A stretch of DNA of 64,000 nt from the NCBI GenBank assembly GCA_964438705.1, contig CAYTKQ010000007.1:70416-134415 (forward strand), written 5' to 3'. The stretch is from Christensenella sp964438705. Its GTDB lineage: Bacteria > Bacillota > Clostridia > Christensenellales > Christensenellaceae. The stretch's first letter is position 1. Each line of letters starts with the position of its first letter. Positions 32,315 through 41,800 of this stretch are shown here, in pieces. The translations under genes were made by a program, and so were the position numbers. The notes under the pieces are model-generated. The model had not been told where the DNA came from, did not search any database, and saw only the letters and a program-made list of their open reading frames with translations.

Positions 32315-33196
32315 ATGATTTGGTTGCTTTGCGGCTTGTGCGCCGCGCTTGTCATAGTCACAATCATTTTGCTCTGCAAAATTGTTTGCCTGCGCAGTGC
32401 GGCGGACGAGATTGGCGCGGCGTTTTCCGCAAGGATTCACGAAGACACAAATGTGGGGATCGATATTTCAACCGCCGACCGCAGGATGCGCCGTCTCGCT
32501 GCGGAAATTGACAGGCAGCTAAAGCACCTAAGGCGTAGGCATATCCGTTTTACGCAGGGCGACCGTGAGTTAAAGGATGCCATCACAAATATCGCGCACG
32601 ATCTGCGTACCCCATTAACAGCGATCTGTGGGTACATGGAGCTGCTTGAACGAACGGATATACCGGATGATGTGCGCAAGTATTTGCAGATCATCGCGAA
32701 CAGGATCGATGCAATGAAGCAACTGACGGAGGAACTGTTTCGCTATTCGGTTATCGTATCAGCCGCAGAGGACAGCCGCGAGACAATTGTTTTAAACCGT
32801 GCGCTGCAAGAGTGCATCGCCGCGCATTACAGCGCGCTCACCCAAAGAGGGATCGTACCCAAAGTATCCATTGCGGAAAAATTGACAGAGCGTCTTTTGA
32901 ATAAGGCTGCACTTGCCCGCATACTCGATAACATAATGAGTAACGCGCTGAAATACAGTGATGGTGATTTATTTATTGCATTGCTGCCCGATGGTTCGAT
33001 TACTTTTCGCAATCATGCAAAAGACTTGGATGAAATCAGCATAGGCCGTTTGTTTGACCGGTTTTATACCGTTGAAAATGGTCGAAGCGGCACAGGCCTA
33101 GGCCTTTCCATTGCCAAGATATTGACCGAGCAGGCAGGCGGAAGTATTCGGGCATACAAGGAAGGCGACATGTTTACGATAGAGCTTTTGTTTTGA
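32315..33196 (+). CDS. Sensor histidine kinase
   Basis: 293 aa. One N-terminal helix (LLCGLCAALVIVTIILLCKI) with almost no extracytoplasmic part, then a HAMP-like linker, H-box ITNIAHDLRTPLTAICGYME (His95), N-box ILDNIMSNALKYSDG and G-box GTGLGLSIAKIL. Intramembrane-type kinases of this size often sense peptides through their cognate ABC transporter, which lies just upstream. The regulator gene is at the other end of the set. Confidence 0.92.
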   Translation: MIWLLCGLCAALVIVTIILLCKIVCLRSAADEIGAAFSARIHEDTNVGIDISTADRRMRRLAAEIDRQLKHLRRRHIRFTQGDRELKDAITNIAHDLRTPLTAICGYMELLERTDIPDDVRKYLQIIANRIDAMKQLTEELFRYSVIVSAAEDSRETIVLNRALQECIAAHYSALTQRGIVPKVSIAEKLTERLLNKAALARILDNIMSNALKYSDGDLFIALLPDGSITFRNHAKDLDEISIGRLFDRFYTVENGRSGTGLGLSIAKILTEQAGGSIRAYKEGDMFTIELLF

Positions 33197-33362
33197 CATC
33201 AAATTGAATGAAGTACATCGGGCCAGGTGGGCGCGATGTGCTGCTTGGCAATGCGTGCAAACAATCGGCAGTAAAATCGCTTGAATCCATCTGTATAAAC
33301 GGACATTCTCAATTATGATGATGTGGATGACCCCGAAGCGTTTGCGTGACAGGCAGGCACCC

Positions 33363-33650
33363 TTACTTGCTTTTACGGCTTCTTGTTGCAAATGACACTT
33401 CAATTTCCGCGCCGAGAGATAGTTTTTCCTTTGAACGCACTTTTGCGGGCAAAGCAATAAAGTGTGTGCCATCGCCCATCGGCAGCAATGATGTAGCCCA
33501 ACTTGACTTGCCAACCTTAGCGGTTATTGCAATCAATCCACGGTCTGCGAGATATTCAAGTGGCTTGCTCAATTCTATTGGTGCGGCAACATAGTACCAA
33601 CCCTTTTCGCGTTCAAATAATTCAATTTTCGCAATAAATGTATTTTCCAT
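33363..33650 (-). CDS. DUF1905-like protein
   Basis: 95 aa from MENTFIAKIELFEREKGWYY. The small beta-barrel-like layout with WYYVAAP, LIAITAKVGKSSWATSLLPM and GTHFIALPAKVRSKEKL is that of DUF1905 proteins, whose function is unknown. A GGATGGGT stretch precedes ATG 33650; the frame is open further upstream without homology. A+T-rich compared with the flanks and paired with a DUF1697 gene, so possibly acquired together. Confidence 0.75.
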   Translation of the reverse strand: MENTFIAKIELFEREKGWYYVAAPIELSKPLEYLADRGLIAITAKVGKSSWATSLLPMGDGTHFIALPAKVRSKEKLSLGAEIEVSFATRSRKSK

Positions 33651-33683
33651 TGTTACCCATCCTAATTGAAATTTGAGAAGCAA

Positions 33684-34223
33684 TTACATGTCAACTAACT
33701 TTCTGACGGTGTTTGCTGTTCTTATTGTCAGCTTTTTACTGATGCTTGCGCTCGCTGTCTTAGGCCACCAGTTTGTTTTTTGATAATCTTTTCGAATGAA
33801 AGACCAGAATACCGCTTTATTGTAGTTTTCTATTTTTTCAAATTTTTCTTTGGGTTCGCCAATTTCACCATAAACTTCAACAAATGTAGCAGGAGGAATA
33901 ATGAAAATCAAATTATGATAGATTTCCTTTTCTTCATTGCCCCACCAGTTTGGTGCGCGAAGCAAAATGTCCTCAAGTTCTTCCTTTGATATGACAAAAA
34001 CAGGGATGTTCAAAGCAAACTGTTTTTTTATCATTGTTTCGATCTGCTTTGTAAGATACTCCAAGTGATCCCCATTACTTGAAAAAATCACATTGCCGCT
34101 GTTTAGGTGTGTTTTGACATCGCAAAACCCCAGTTCTTCAAATCCTTTTTTTAATTCCGCCATTGGGATTTTGTTTCTGCCGCCCACATTGATACCACGC
34201 AAAAACGCAATATATCTGTTCAT
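33684..34223 (-). CDS. DUF1697 family protein
   Basis: 179 aa from MNRYIAFLRGINVGGRNKIP, the typical DUF1697 opening, with LGFCDVKTHLNSGNVIFSS and a C-terminal WWPKTASASISKKLTIRTAN (the usual position of a conserved RNxxT-like end). Function unknown. No convincing Shine-Dalgarno at this ATG; ATG 34241 is an alternative. It lies 33 bp upstream of the DUF1905-like gene on the same strand, so likely a two-gene operon. Low G+C suggests recent transfer. Confidence 0.85.
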   Translation of the reverse strand: MNRYIAFLRGINVGGRNKIPMAELKKGFEELGFCDVKTHLNSGNVIFSSNGDHLEYLTKQIETMIKKQFALNIPVFVISKEELEDILLRAPNWWGNEEKEIYHNLIFIIPPATFVEVYGEIGEPKEKFEKIENYNKAVFWSFIRKDYQKTNWWPKTASASISKKLTIRTANTVRKLVDM

Positions 34224-34241
34224 ATTCGCTGCTTTCATCAT

Positions 34242-34544
34242 ACAAGTTCAAATTTGTCCGGTGCCTTTTTTGTCTCTGTTTAAAATATATCATAAAGCAC
34301 CCAAAATGTCATGGGTAGCTTTTCGTTCCCGCTCCTGATAAAAAATTTGTAAAGCATTGTGCTTTTTTTAGAAAATTATAGCATGTTAATGTTAAAATCT
34401 TAAGCAGTGGGGTTGTCCGAATGAAACGCTGTTTTGCTGCTCCGTTTTTTGCTCTTTTGCCCTGCTTCCGCTCGCTTTTGATGCATAAAAAACAAGCTGC
34501 CTCAGTTTTATTCTGAGACAGCCATTTTTTTGGTGCAGTAACGT
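34242..34544. other. Intergenic stretch without a gene
   Basis: About 300 bp between the DUF1697 gene and the GGDEF/EAL gene. I see a weak hairpin AAAGCA/TGCTTT plus T run at 34351-34369 and the stronger terminator at 34496-34530. No reading frame with a ribosome-binding site and no RNA gene signature. Confidence 0.5.
34496..34530. terminator. Terminator after the second GGDEF/EAL gene
   Basis: GCTGCCTCAG (34496-34505) pairs with CTGAGACAGC (34513-34522) apart from one mismatch. T runs flank it on both strands, so it can act on the minus-strand gene ending at 34545. Confidence 0.8.
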
Positions 34545-36671
34545 TTATTTGAAATAGGTTTCCACAAAGCTTTTGATATCCATCGGTTTTGCAAAATAGA
34601 ATCCCTGCCCATACTGACAGTTATATTCCTGCAAAAGATCTTTTTGCGCTTCCGTTTCGATGCCCTCAGCAATGGAGACCGTGTGATTGAGATCGCCGCA
34701 CATCTTGACTGTGTGCTTTAAGATGGCCTGCGAACGGGGGTTGTTTTCCAAATCGTCGATCAGGCTGCGGTCAAGCTTCAATGTGCTGAAATCCATTGTC
34801 GACAGGATCGACAGATTGGAGAAGTTCGAGCCAAAATCGTCAAGAGAAAGCGAGAACCCGGCCTGTGTAAGCTTGCGCATCAGCTCGGTGAGCGCTGCTG
34901 CGGCAATTTTGCCGATGCCTTCGGTAACCTCAATGTCGATCAGCGAAGGCAGGATGTTATAGTTTTTGCAGATGACGAGCAGGTTTTCCACAACCTCATG
35001 CTCCATGAGCGTGACGCGCGAGAAATTGACGCTGACCGGAATTTGCGGAAAGCCTTGATCGCGCCATTCCTTGAGCGTGCGGCAGATGGTCTCGAACACA
35101 AAGAAATCCACGTGGCGGATGATGCCCTCGGCTTCGAACAAAGGAATGAACTTACCCGGAAGAATGATCTCGCCGTTCGCGCCATAGCGGCGCACCAGCG
35201 CTTCCGCGCCGATGAGCTCAGAGGTATTGAGTTCGATCTTCGGCTGCAAAAACACCGTATATTCGCCTTTTTGGATGGCGTCGAGCAGTTCGCATACCAT
35301 GCCTTCCTTATGAGAGGGAGCGCTTGGAGAAGCCTCCGGATGATCCATCTTATTTTTGTAGTAGGATTGCTTTTCCACGTACATCAGGTTGTCCGCGTAA
35401 ATGATTTGGCGGGCTGTATCCATGCCGTCCACATTCCACACGGCGCCAATCGACAGGCTGCATTCCTTGTCTGCGTCGGTGTGGATGCGGAACGCAGAAA
35501 CGCGCGCTTCAAAATCCTCGCGTTCCAGATCCGTACACAGGACGACGAACTCGTCTCCGCCAACGCGGAAAATATTCCGATCAAAGAACTTGCGCAGCGT
35601 GTTTGCGGTATGACGGATGATATGGTCGCCATATTGATGTCCGAGCGTATCGTTGGTGTTTTTCAGGCCGTTGATATCCAAATATACGATCCCGATGGAA
35701 AGCGGGCCTTCCGATTCCAGATCGTTTAAGGTTTGAACATATTTGTTACGGTTGTAAAGCCCGGTGAGTGTGTCATAATAGCTCATGCGCTGCAATTTTT
35801 GGATGAGCTTGCGTTTTTCGATATCGTCCATCACAAAATAGTTGATGGACTTCAGCAGGGAGGCGTTGTCAAGATTTTTGCCCGGAGCGTCGACGCCCAG
35901 AAAACCGGTGATTTTATCGCCGGACAGCAACGGCGCGAGCAAAAGGGTCTTTACGTTCAGCGCATTCAGGAATTCATGCCCCAGAAAATCAAACTCGGCA
36001 TCCGCGCCGGAGGAGAGAAAGACATACCCCTTTTCTTTTTCAAAGCTTTCCATCCAGTCGAGCACCGCGCTCATCGGAATATGCCCAAGCGCCTCGATTT
36101 TAGAGGAAGGCGCACCCTTGCACCAACCATAGGTATTGGAAAGAATATCGCCTTTATGATCGAATTCAAATATGTAAGCGCGATCCGCGTCATAAAATTC
36201 ACAAAGGATCTCCAGAATGCTGTCGGTCGCGCTTTGCATGTCCTTGGCCGTGGAAAGGGCCTGAATGCATTTGACCAGCGTTTCCTCGCTGTTGAGACGG
36301 CGCTGGAGACTGCGGCTCACAGGCTCGCTGTCCGTGATGTCCGTACAGATTTCCATGCGCACCGTTTTGCCGTCCAAGGGAATCAGGCAGTCCTTCAAAA
36401 GAAAATTGCGTTCGAGAACTGCGTTGTAGCGCTCCCATAGATAAGCCTCGCCGGAAGGATCAAGACGTCCGTTGGTGCAAAAATCACACGGCGCGTCAAA
36501 CCCCTGCAAAAGCTTGTAGCAAGGCATCCCTGCATATTCGGTTTCATTCACGCCGTACATGTCCCGCAATTTTTTGTTGAGAAAAAGCAGCTCGTAGGTG
36601 TCGGGATCAGAGAGATAGATCAGATTATCACTGTTTTCAACGATCAGAGAAAAAATATTGTTCTGTGGCAT
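34545..36671 (-). CDS. PAS-GAF-GGDEF-EAL cyclic-di-GMP protein (708 aa)
   Basis: Cytosolic. The N-terminal PAS has three Cys (51, 62, 65; CY...PCDFC), a GAF-like domain follows at about 120-290, GGDEF is intact (VGGDEF at 370-375), and the C-terminal EAL domain starts about 455 with EALVRRYG at 490, NFSR, EVTEG, DDFG, KLDRS and EGIET. Both catalytic halves therefore look active. Layout and PAS sequence match the second half of the 1295-aa protein at 20650, where the cyclase is degenerate; they are probably paralogs. The Cys-rich PAS could hold a metal or act as a redox sensor. Confidence 0.92.
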   Translation of the reverse strand: MPQNNIFSLIVENSDNLIYLSDPDTYELLFLNKKLRDMYGVNETEYAGMPCYKLLQGFDAPCDFCTNGRLDPSGEAYLWERYNAVLERNFLLKDCLIPLDGKTVRMEICTDITDSEPVSRSLQRRLNSEETLVKCIQALSTAKDMQSATDSILEILCEFYDADRAYIFEFDHKGDILSNTYGWCKGAPSSKIEALGHIPMSAVLDWMESFEKEKGYVFLSSGADAEFDFLGHEFLNALNVKTLLLAPLLSGDKITGFLGVDAPGKNLDNASLLKSINYFVMDDIEKRKLIQKLQRMSYYDTLTGLYNRNKYVQTLNDLESEGPLSIGIVYLDINGLKNTNDTLGHQYGDHIIRHTANTLRKFFDRNIFRVGGDEFVVLCTDLEREDFEARVSAFRIHTDADKECSLSIGAVWNVDGMDTARQIIYADNLMYVEKQSYYKNKMDHPEASPSAPSHKEGMVCELLDAIQKGEYTVFLQPKIELNTSELIGAEALVRRYGANGEIILPGKFIPLFEAEGIIRHVDFFVFETICRTLKEWRDQGFPQIPVSVNFSRVTLMEHEVVENLLVICKNYNILPSLIDIEVTEGIGKIAAAALTELMRKLTQAGFSLSLDDFGSNFSNLSILSTMDFSTLKLDRSLIDDLENNPRSQAILKHTVKMCGDLNHTVSIAEGIETEAQKDLLQEYNCQYGQGFYFAKPMDIKSFVETYFK

Positions 36672-36725
36672 ATGCGTAACCTCTGAAATAATAGTGTTTT
36701 GGGCAAAAATAGCTTAAACAAGTAT

Positions 36726-36754
36726 AGTATAGCTTAAAAACGAAATGGTGACAA
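36726..36754 (-). promoter_or_regulatory. Promoter for the 708-aa GGDEF/EAL gene
   Basis: Minus strand TTGTCA (36754-36749), 17-bp spacer, TATACT (36731-36726), about 55 bp before the start. Confidence 0.7.
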
Positions 36755-36847
36755 TATAATGTGGCAACAAAACCCGGCAAAAAAATCAAATCGATTCGCA
36801 TGGGAGGGGAAAAGCGCTGTGTATACCACAAAGCAGGGGATATTTCT

Positions 36848-36875
36848 TTGCAAGTGAAAGGGTTTTGTGTATAAT
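36848..36875 (+). promoter_or_regulatory. Promoter for glmU-pth-mfd
   Basis: TTGCAA (36848-36853), 16-bp spacer, TATAAT (36870-36875), 63 bp before glmU. Confidence 0.75.
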
Positions 36876-36938
36876 AGTATGGATTGGAACAAACGAGTAG
36901 AGGCCGTTTGAATCAGATAAGATAAACGAGGTTACGAT

Positions 36939-38303
36939 ATGAAGAAATGTATGGCCGTGATCCTTGCGGCGGGGGAAGGTACCCGCATGAAATCCAAAAC
37001 GCCAAAGGTGCTGCACAGCGCGGCAGGCCGCACGATGTTAGAGTGGGTGATGTGCGCAGCGCGTGAAGCTGAGCTTGAAAAGTGCGTTGTTGTGTGCGGA
37101 CGGGGGATCGAAGAGATTCAGTCCCAGTTCTTGCAAAGCGTCGCCTATGCGGAGCAAAAGGAACGCAAGGGGAGCGGGCATGCCGTGATGTGCGCGGCGG
37201 ACGAGCTTGCGGGGTTTTCCGGTTATACGCTCATTATTGCGGGAGATATGCCGCTTTTGCGCGGGGAAACCGTGCGCGCGCTTGTAAAGGCGGCGCAGGA
37301 CGGAAACTATGCGTGCACCATGCTGACGGCGCGCCTCGAGCGCCCCTACGGCTACGGAAGGATATTGCGAAACGCTGTGGGCGACGTGCAGGCCATTGTG
37401 GAGGAAAAGGACGCGACGGATGAACAACGTTTGATTGACGAGGTGAATGCCTCGTGCTACTGCGTAAACACGCCGCTGCTTTTGGAATGCTTAAAGGAGA
37501 TTCGTCCGCAGAACGCGCAAGGGGAATACTATCTGACGGACATCGTTGGCTTGCTCAATGCACGGGGCGAAAAAGTGGGCGCTTATGTCGCAGAGGACGC
37601 GCGAGAGTGCATGGGCGTGAATGATCGGGCGCAGCTCGCGCAGGTGTCGGCAATCCTGCGGGAACGCATCCTCAACGAACACATGAAAAACGGCGTGACC
37701 CTCATAGACCCGCATAATACCTATATCGACGCAGGGTGCACTATTGAAAGCGATACGGTGATCCACCCCAATGTGACGCTGGAAGGCAATACGAAAATTG
37801 GTTCAGATGTGACGCTTTACCCGGGTTCGCGCATCAAGGACAGCGTGATCGGCGATGATACGGATGTGCAGAACTCCGTCATTTTGAATGCGCAGGTGGG
37901 CAGCCATTCCACAGTGGGGCCGAACGCATATATCCGCCCGGGTACTGTGGTGGGCGACCATTGCAGGATCGGCGATTTCGTAGAAATCAAAAACGCAAAC
38001 ATCGGTGACGGAACAAAGGTGTCGCATCTGACCTACATCGGCGATTCGGACTTTGGAAAAGGCATCAATGTGGGCTGCGGCGTGGTGGTGGTAAACTACG
38101 ACGGCAGGAGCAAGTTCCGCACCACAGTGGGCGACGATGCGTTTTTGGGCTGCAACACGAACCTTATTTCTCCGGTGAACGTGGGCAGGGGCGTGTATGT
38201 CGCGGCGGGCTCGACCATCACGGAGGATATCCCGGATAACGCCTTCGCGATCGCGCGCAGCAGACAAACGGTAAAAACAAACTGGAAGGACAAAAGAAAA
38301 TAA
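36939..38303 (+). CDS. glmU: Bifunctional GlmU (UDP-GlcNAc synthesis)
   Basis: 454 aa. N-terminal uridylyltransferase with LAAGEGTRMKSKTPKVLH, GSGHAV, AGDMPLLRGE, YGRI and EVNASCYCV. C-terminal left-handed beta-helix acetyltransferase with VTLEGNTKIGSDVTLYPGS, RPGTVVGDHCRIGDFVEIKN and the active-site region VVVNYDGRSKFRTTVGDDAFLG. Makes UDP-GlcNAc for peptidoglycan. First gene of a tight operon with pth (1 bp apart) and mfd. Confidence 0.97.
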   Translation: MKKCMAVILAAGEGTRMKSKTPKVLHSAAGRTMLEWVMCAAREAELEKCVVVCGRGIEEIQSQFLQSVAYAEQKERKGSGHAVMCAADELAGFSGYTLIIAGDMPLLRGETVRALVKAAQDGNYACTMLTARLERPYGYGRILRNAVGDVQAIVEEKDATDEQRLIDEVNASCYCVNTPLLLECLKEIRPQNAQGEYYLTDIVGLLNARGEKVGAYVAEDARECMGVNDRAQLAQVSAILRERILNEHMKNGVTLIDPHNTYIDAGCTIESDTVIHPNVTLEGNTKIGSDVTLYPGSRIKDSVIGDDTDVQNSVILNAQVGSHSTVGPNAYIRPGTVVGDHCRIGDFVEIKNANIGDGTKVSHLTYIGDSDFGKGINVGCGVVVVNYDGRSKFRTTVGDDAFLGCNTNLISPVNVGRGVYVAAGSTITEDIPDNAFAIARSRQTVKTNWKDKRK

Positions 38304-38304
38304 A

Positions 38305-38859
38305 ATGTTCGTGATCGCAGGGCTCGGAAATCCGGGGCTGAAATATAAGAATACAAGGCACAATGCGGGCTTTCGGGCACTGGATGCGCTGGCAAAGCGG
38401 TACGATGTCAAGCTGAAGGCCACCAAGTTCGACGCGCAGGCGGGGCAGGGTATGATCGGCAATGAAAAGGTGCTGCTTGTGCGCCCCACGACGTTTATGA
38501 ACAACAGCGGCTACGCGGTGGACGGCCTTTTGAATTACTACAACGTCGATCTTGGAAAACTGATCGTGCTTTATGACGACATCGATATTCCGTTTGGTAC
38601 GCTGCGCATCCGCGAAAAGGGGAGTGCGGGCACACACAACGGGATGCGCTCCATTCTGAGCTATACGGGGTCGGGCGACTTCCCGCGCATCCGCATCGGC
38701 ATCGGAAAGCCGGAACACAACCTGATCGGACATGTGCTCGGAAAATTCGAAAAGGAAAAGCGTGACGAGGCGGAGGTTTTGTTCGAGCGTGCGGCAGACG
38801 CGTGCGCGTGCATCGTTTTGGAAGGGATCGCCGCCGCGCAGGCAAAGTTTAACGGTTGA
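38305..38859 (+). CDS. pth: Peptidyl-tRNA hydrolase
   Basis: 184 aa. Recycles peptidyl-tRNA by cutting the ester bond. GLGNPGLKYKNTRHNAGF contains the catalytic His; also RPTTFMNNSGYAV, YDDIDIPFGTLRI, GSAGTHNGMRSI and FPRIRIGIGKPE. Full length. The order glmU-pth-mfd is conserved in Firmicutes. Confidence 0.97.
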   Translation: MFVIAGLGNPGLKYKNTRHNAGFRALDALAKRYDVKLKATKFDAQAGQGMIGNEKVLLVRPTTFMNNSGYAVDGLLNYYNVDLGKLIVLYDDIDIPFGTLRIREKGSAGTHNGMRSILSYTGSGDFPRIRIGIGKPEHNLIGHVLGKFEKEKRDEAEVLFERAADACACIVLEGIAAAQAKFNG

Positions 38860-38892
38860 AGATTACTCGACAGCATAGAAAGGGATCAAAAA

Positions 38893-41800
38893 TTGAATGA
38901 CGCGGTGAGCCCGCTGATCCAAAAAAGCGGCGCGTTTCAAGACGTAATGGATGACATCCGGGGAGGGCGGCTGCCTTGCTCGGTTTTTGGCGTGACGCCG
39001 CACGCGAAGGCGTATTTCGCGGAGGCGGTCGCGTGCGCGGCAAAGCGACAGGTGCTGTGTGTGACGACGACAGAGCAGGCGGCGCGTGAATTTGCCGCGG
39101 CGGCGGGGATTCTGTTTCCCGAAAACGAGTTTTCGCTTCGGCAGGCGGAAGCCAAGGGACGCGAGGAAGAGCTTGCGCGCGTCAAGGTGATGAAGGAGGC
39201 GGAGGACATCACTTCGCCTGTATTCCTTTCCGTGCGTGCCTATATTTCAAAAATCATTCCGCGCGAGCGGTTCATGGCAACGTGTATGACGCTGGAGGCG
39301 GGGAAAAGCTATGATGGGGAAGAATTGACCGCCGCGTTGATCAAAAACGGCTATGAACGCGCGGGAACGGTTTATTCGCGCGGAGAGTTTGCGCGGCGGG
39401 GCGAAATACTCGATCTTTTCCCGCCCGATTCCAAGCTGCCTCTGCGCATTACCTTTTTTGACGATGAAATCGAAAGCATTCGTCCGTTCGACAGCGAATC
39501 GCAGCGTTCCGTAGGAAAGCCGGTCAATCGCTATCTGCTGCCGCCCGCGCGCGAGGTGGTGCTGGATGAGGAAGCGCGAAGCAGGCTTTATTCCTATCTG
39601 GAAAAGCAGGAGAACCAAAAACTTGTAAATACCATCAAAACGGAGATCGAGGAATACGGCAATTTCGAAAACGCCGATTCCTTCCTTCCGGCCATGTTTT
39701 CGCCCGCCTTTATTTCCGACTATTTCCCGGGGGCGCTGCTGATCTTTGATGATTTCGACCGCATCTACACCGAGGCAAAGCGGATCATCGCGGAGTTTCG
39801 CGATATGGCGGAGGAGCTTGCCGGGGAAGGGGAAGCCTTCCTTGTACAGGCCGAAAGCATGGGAGAGCTGCGTGCGCTGATGAAGGGCCGCGAGGCGGAC
39901 ATCATCGATTTGGCAGGCACGAAAAATGCCCGTTTGAAAACAGTGGGCGAAGCGGATATGGAGATGCGCGGTGCGGCTGAATACCGCGGACGGGTGGATA
40001 TGCTCGCCAAGGACCTTGTAAGCCGCACAGAGCACGGGTATTCCGTGCGTATGTTTGCGGGCGGCAAAGCGCAGGCACTGAGCGATGCACTCAAGGAGCT
40101 CGATGTGATCGCGCCGGTGGAACGGGACATGGCGGCGCGGCTTTCCATCAGCGATCAATACGTTTCCTACGGATTTGAAATACCGTCCGGCAAGGTGCTC
40201 ATACTGGGCGCGAACGACATTTACGGGCGGCTCAAAAAGACGGCGAAGACAAAAAAGCGTACCCGCGCGGAGGACGATATTTTCAGCGATCTTTCGCCGG
40301 GGGATTTTGTGGTGCACGACGTACACGGCAAGGGTAAATATTTGGGTCTTAAAACGCTGGAGGCGGGCGGTACGGTTGCGGAATATATGGAGCTCGAATA
40401 CCGCGGGGGTGACAAGCTGTATATTCCCACGGCACAGATCGACAGGGTGCAAAAATACATCGGCAGCGAGGACGCGCCGCCGCAGCTTTCCAAGCTGGGC
40501 GGCAGGGAGTGGGAAACAGCAAAAAGCAAGGCGCGGGAATCGGCGCTCAAGCTGGCGTTTGATCTTGTGGACCTTTACGCACAGCGCTTTGAAAGCAGCG
40601 GACACGCGTTTTCAGAGGATACCGTGTGGCAAAAGCAGTTCGAAGAATCCTTTGAATATGAAGAAACGGACGGGCAGCTTGAAAGTATAATGGAGATCAA
40701 AAAGGACATGGAGTCCTCGCGCGTGATGGACCGCCTTCTTTTGGGCGATGTGGGCTATGGAAAAACGGAGGTGGCGATGCGCGCGGCGATGAAGGCCGTA
40801 ATGGATTCAAAACAGGTTGCCGTACTTGTGCCTACCACGTTGCTTGCGCGGCAGCATCTGAAAACATTTCGCGCGAGGTTCCGTGATTTTCCCGTGACCA
40901 TCGCGGGCATATCGCGGTTTTCAAAAGCAAAGCATAAGCAGACACTCGAGGACCTGCGGCGGGGAAAGGTGGACGTGATCATCGGCACACACCGCCTCCT
41001 CTCGAACGACGTTCAATTCAACAATCTTGGTTTGCTGATCGTAGATGAGGAACAGCGGTTCGGCGTTTCGCACAAGGAAAAAATCAAGCTCCTAAAGCAA
41101 AGTGTGGACGTACTCACTCTTTCGGCGACACCCATTCCGCGCACACTGGAAATGTCGCTGGTGGGCATCCGCGATATGAGCACGCTCGATACGCCGCCCT
41201 CCATGCGCAAACAGCCCTATTCCTATGTGATGCGCTATTCGGACGGGTTGCTGCGCGACGCGGTGATGCGGGAGCTTGCGCGGGACGGGCAGGTTTACTT
41301 TGTATGCCGCCGGATCAGCGAGATGGACAAACTGGTGGCGGACGTGAAACGCAATGTGCCGGAGGCGCGGGTGGCGGCTGCCCACGGGCAGATGGCGGAA
41401 TCCGAGATGGAGCGCGTGGTGGGAGGGTTCATCGACAGGGAATACGACGTGCTGGTGTGTACGACGATCATCGAAAGCGGCATCGACATTCCGGCGGTGA
41501 ACACGATCATCGTCTATGAGGCTGATAAATTCGGCCTTTCCCAGCTCTATCAGCTCAAGGGCCGGGTGGGACGCTCGGACAGGAGCGCATACGCATATTT
41601 CACCTACCTTGGGGATGGAACCATGAACGAAACGGCCGCCAAGCGCATGGCGGCGATCCGCGAATTTACGCAGCTTGGCAGCGGGTTTAAGATCGCGATG
41701 CGTGATTTGCAGATTCGCGGGGCGGGCAACCTGCTCGGGCCGGAGCAGAGCGGGCATATGGCAAGCGTTGGGTATGCAATGTATTGCAAGCTGATGCGCG

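Noticed and set aside
33209..33320. Short open frame after the histidine kinase gene
   Set aside because: No ribosome-binding site and no recognisable sequence; treated as intergenic.
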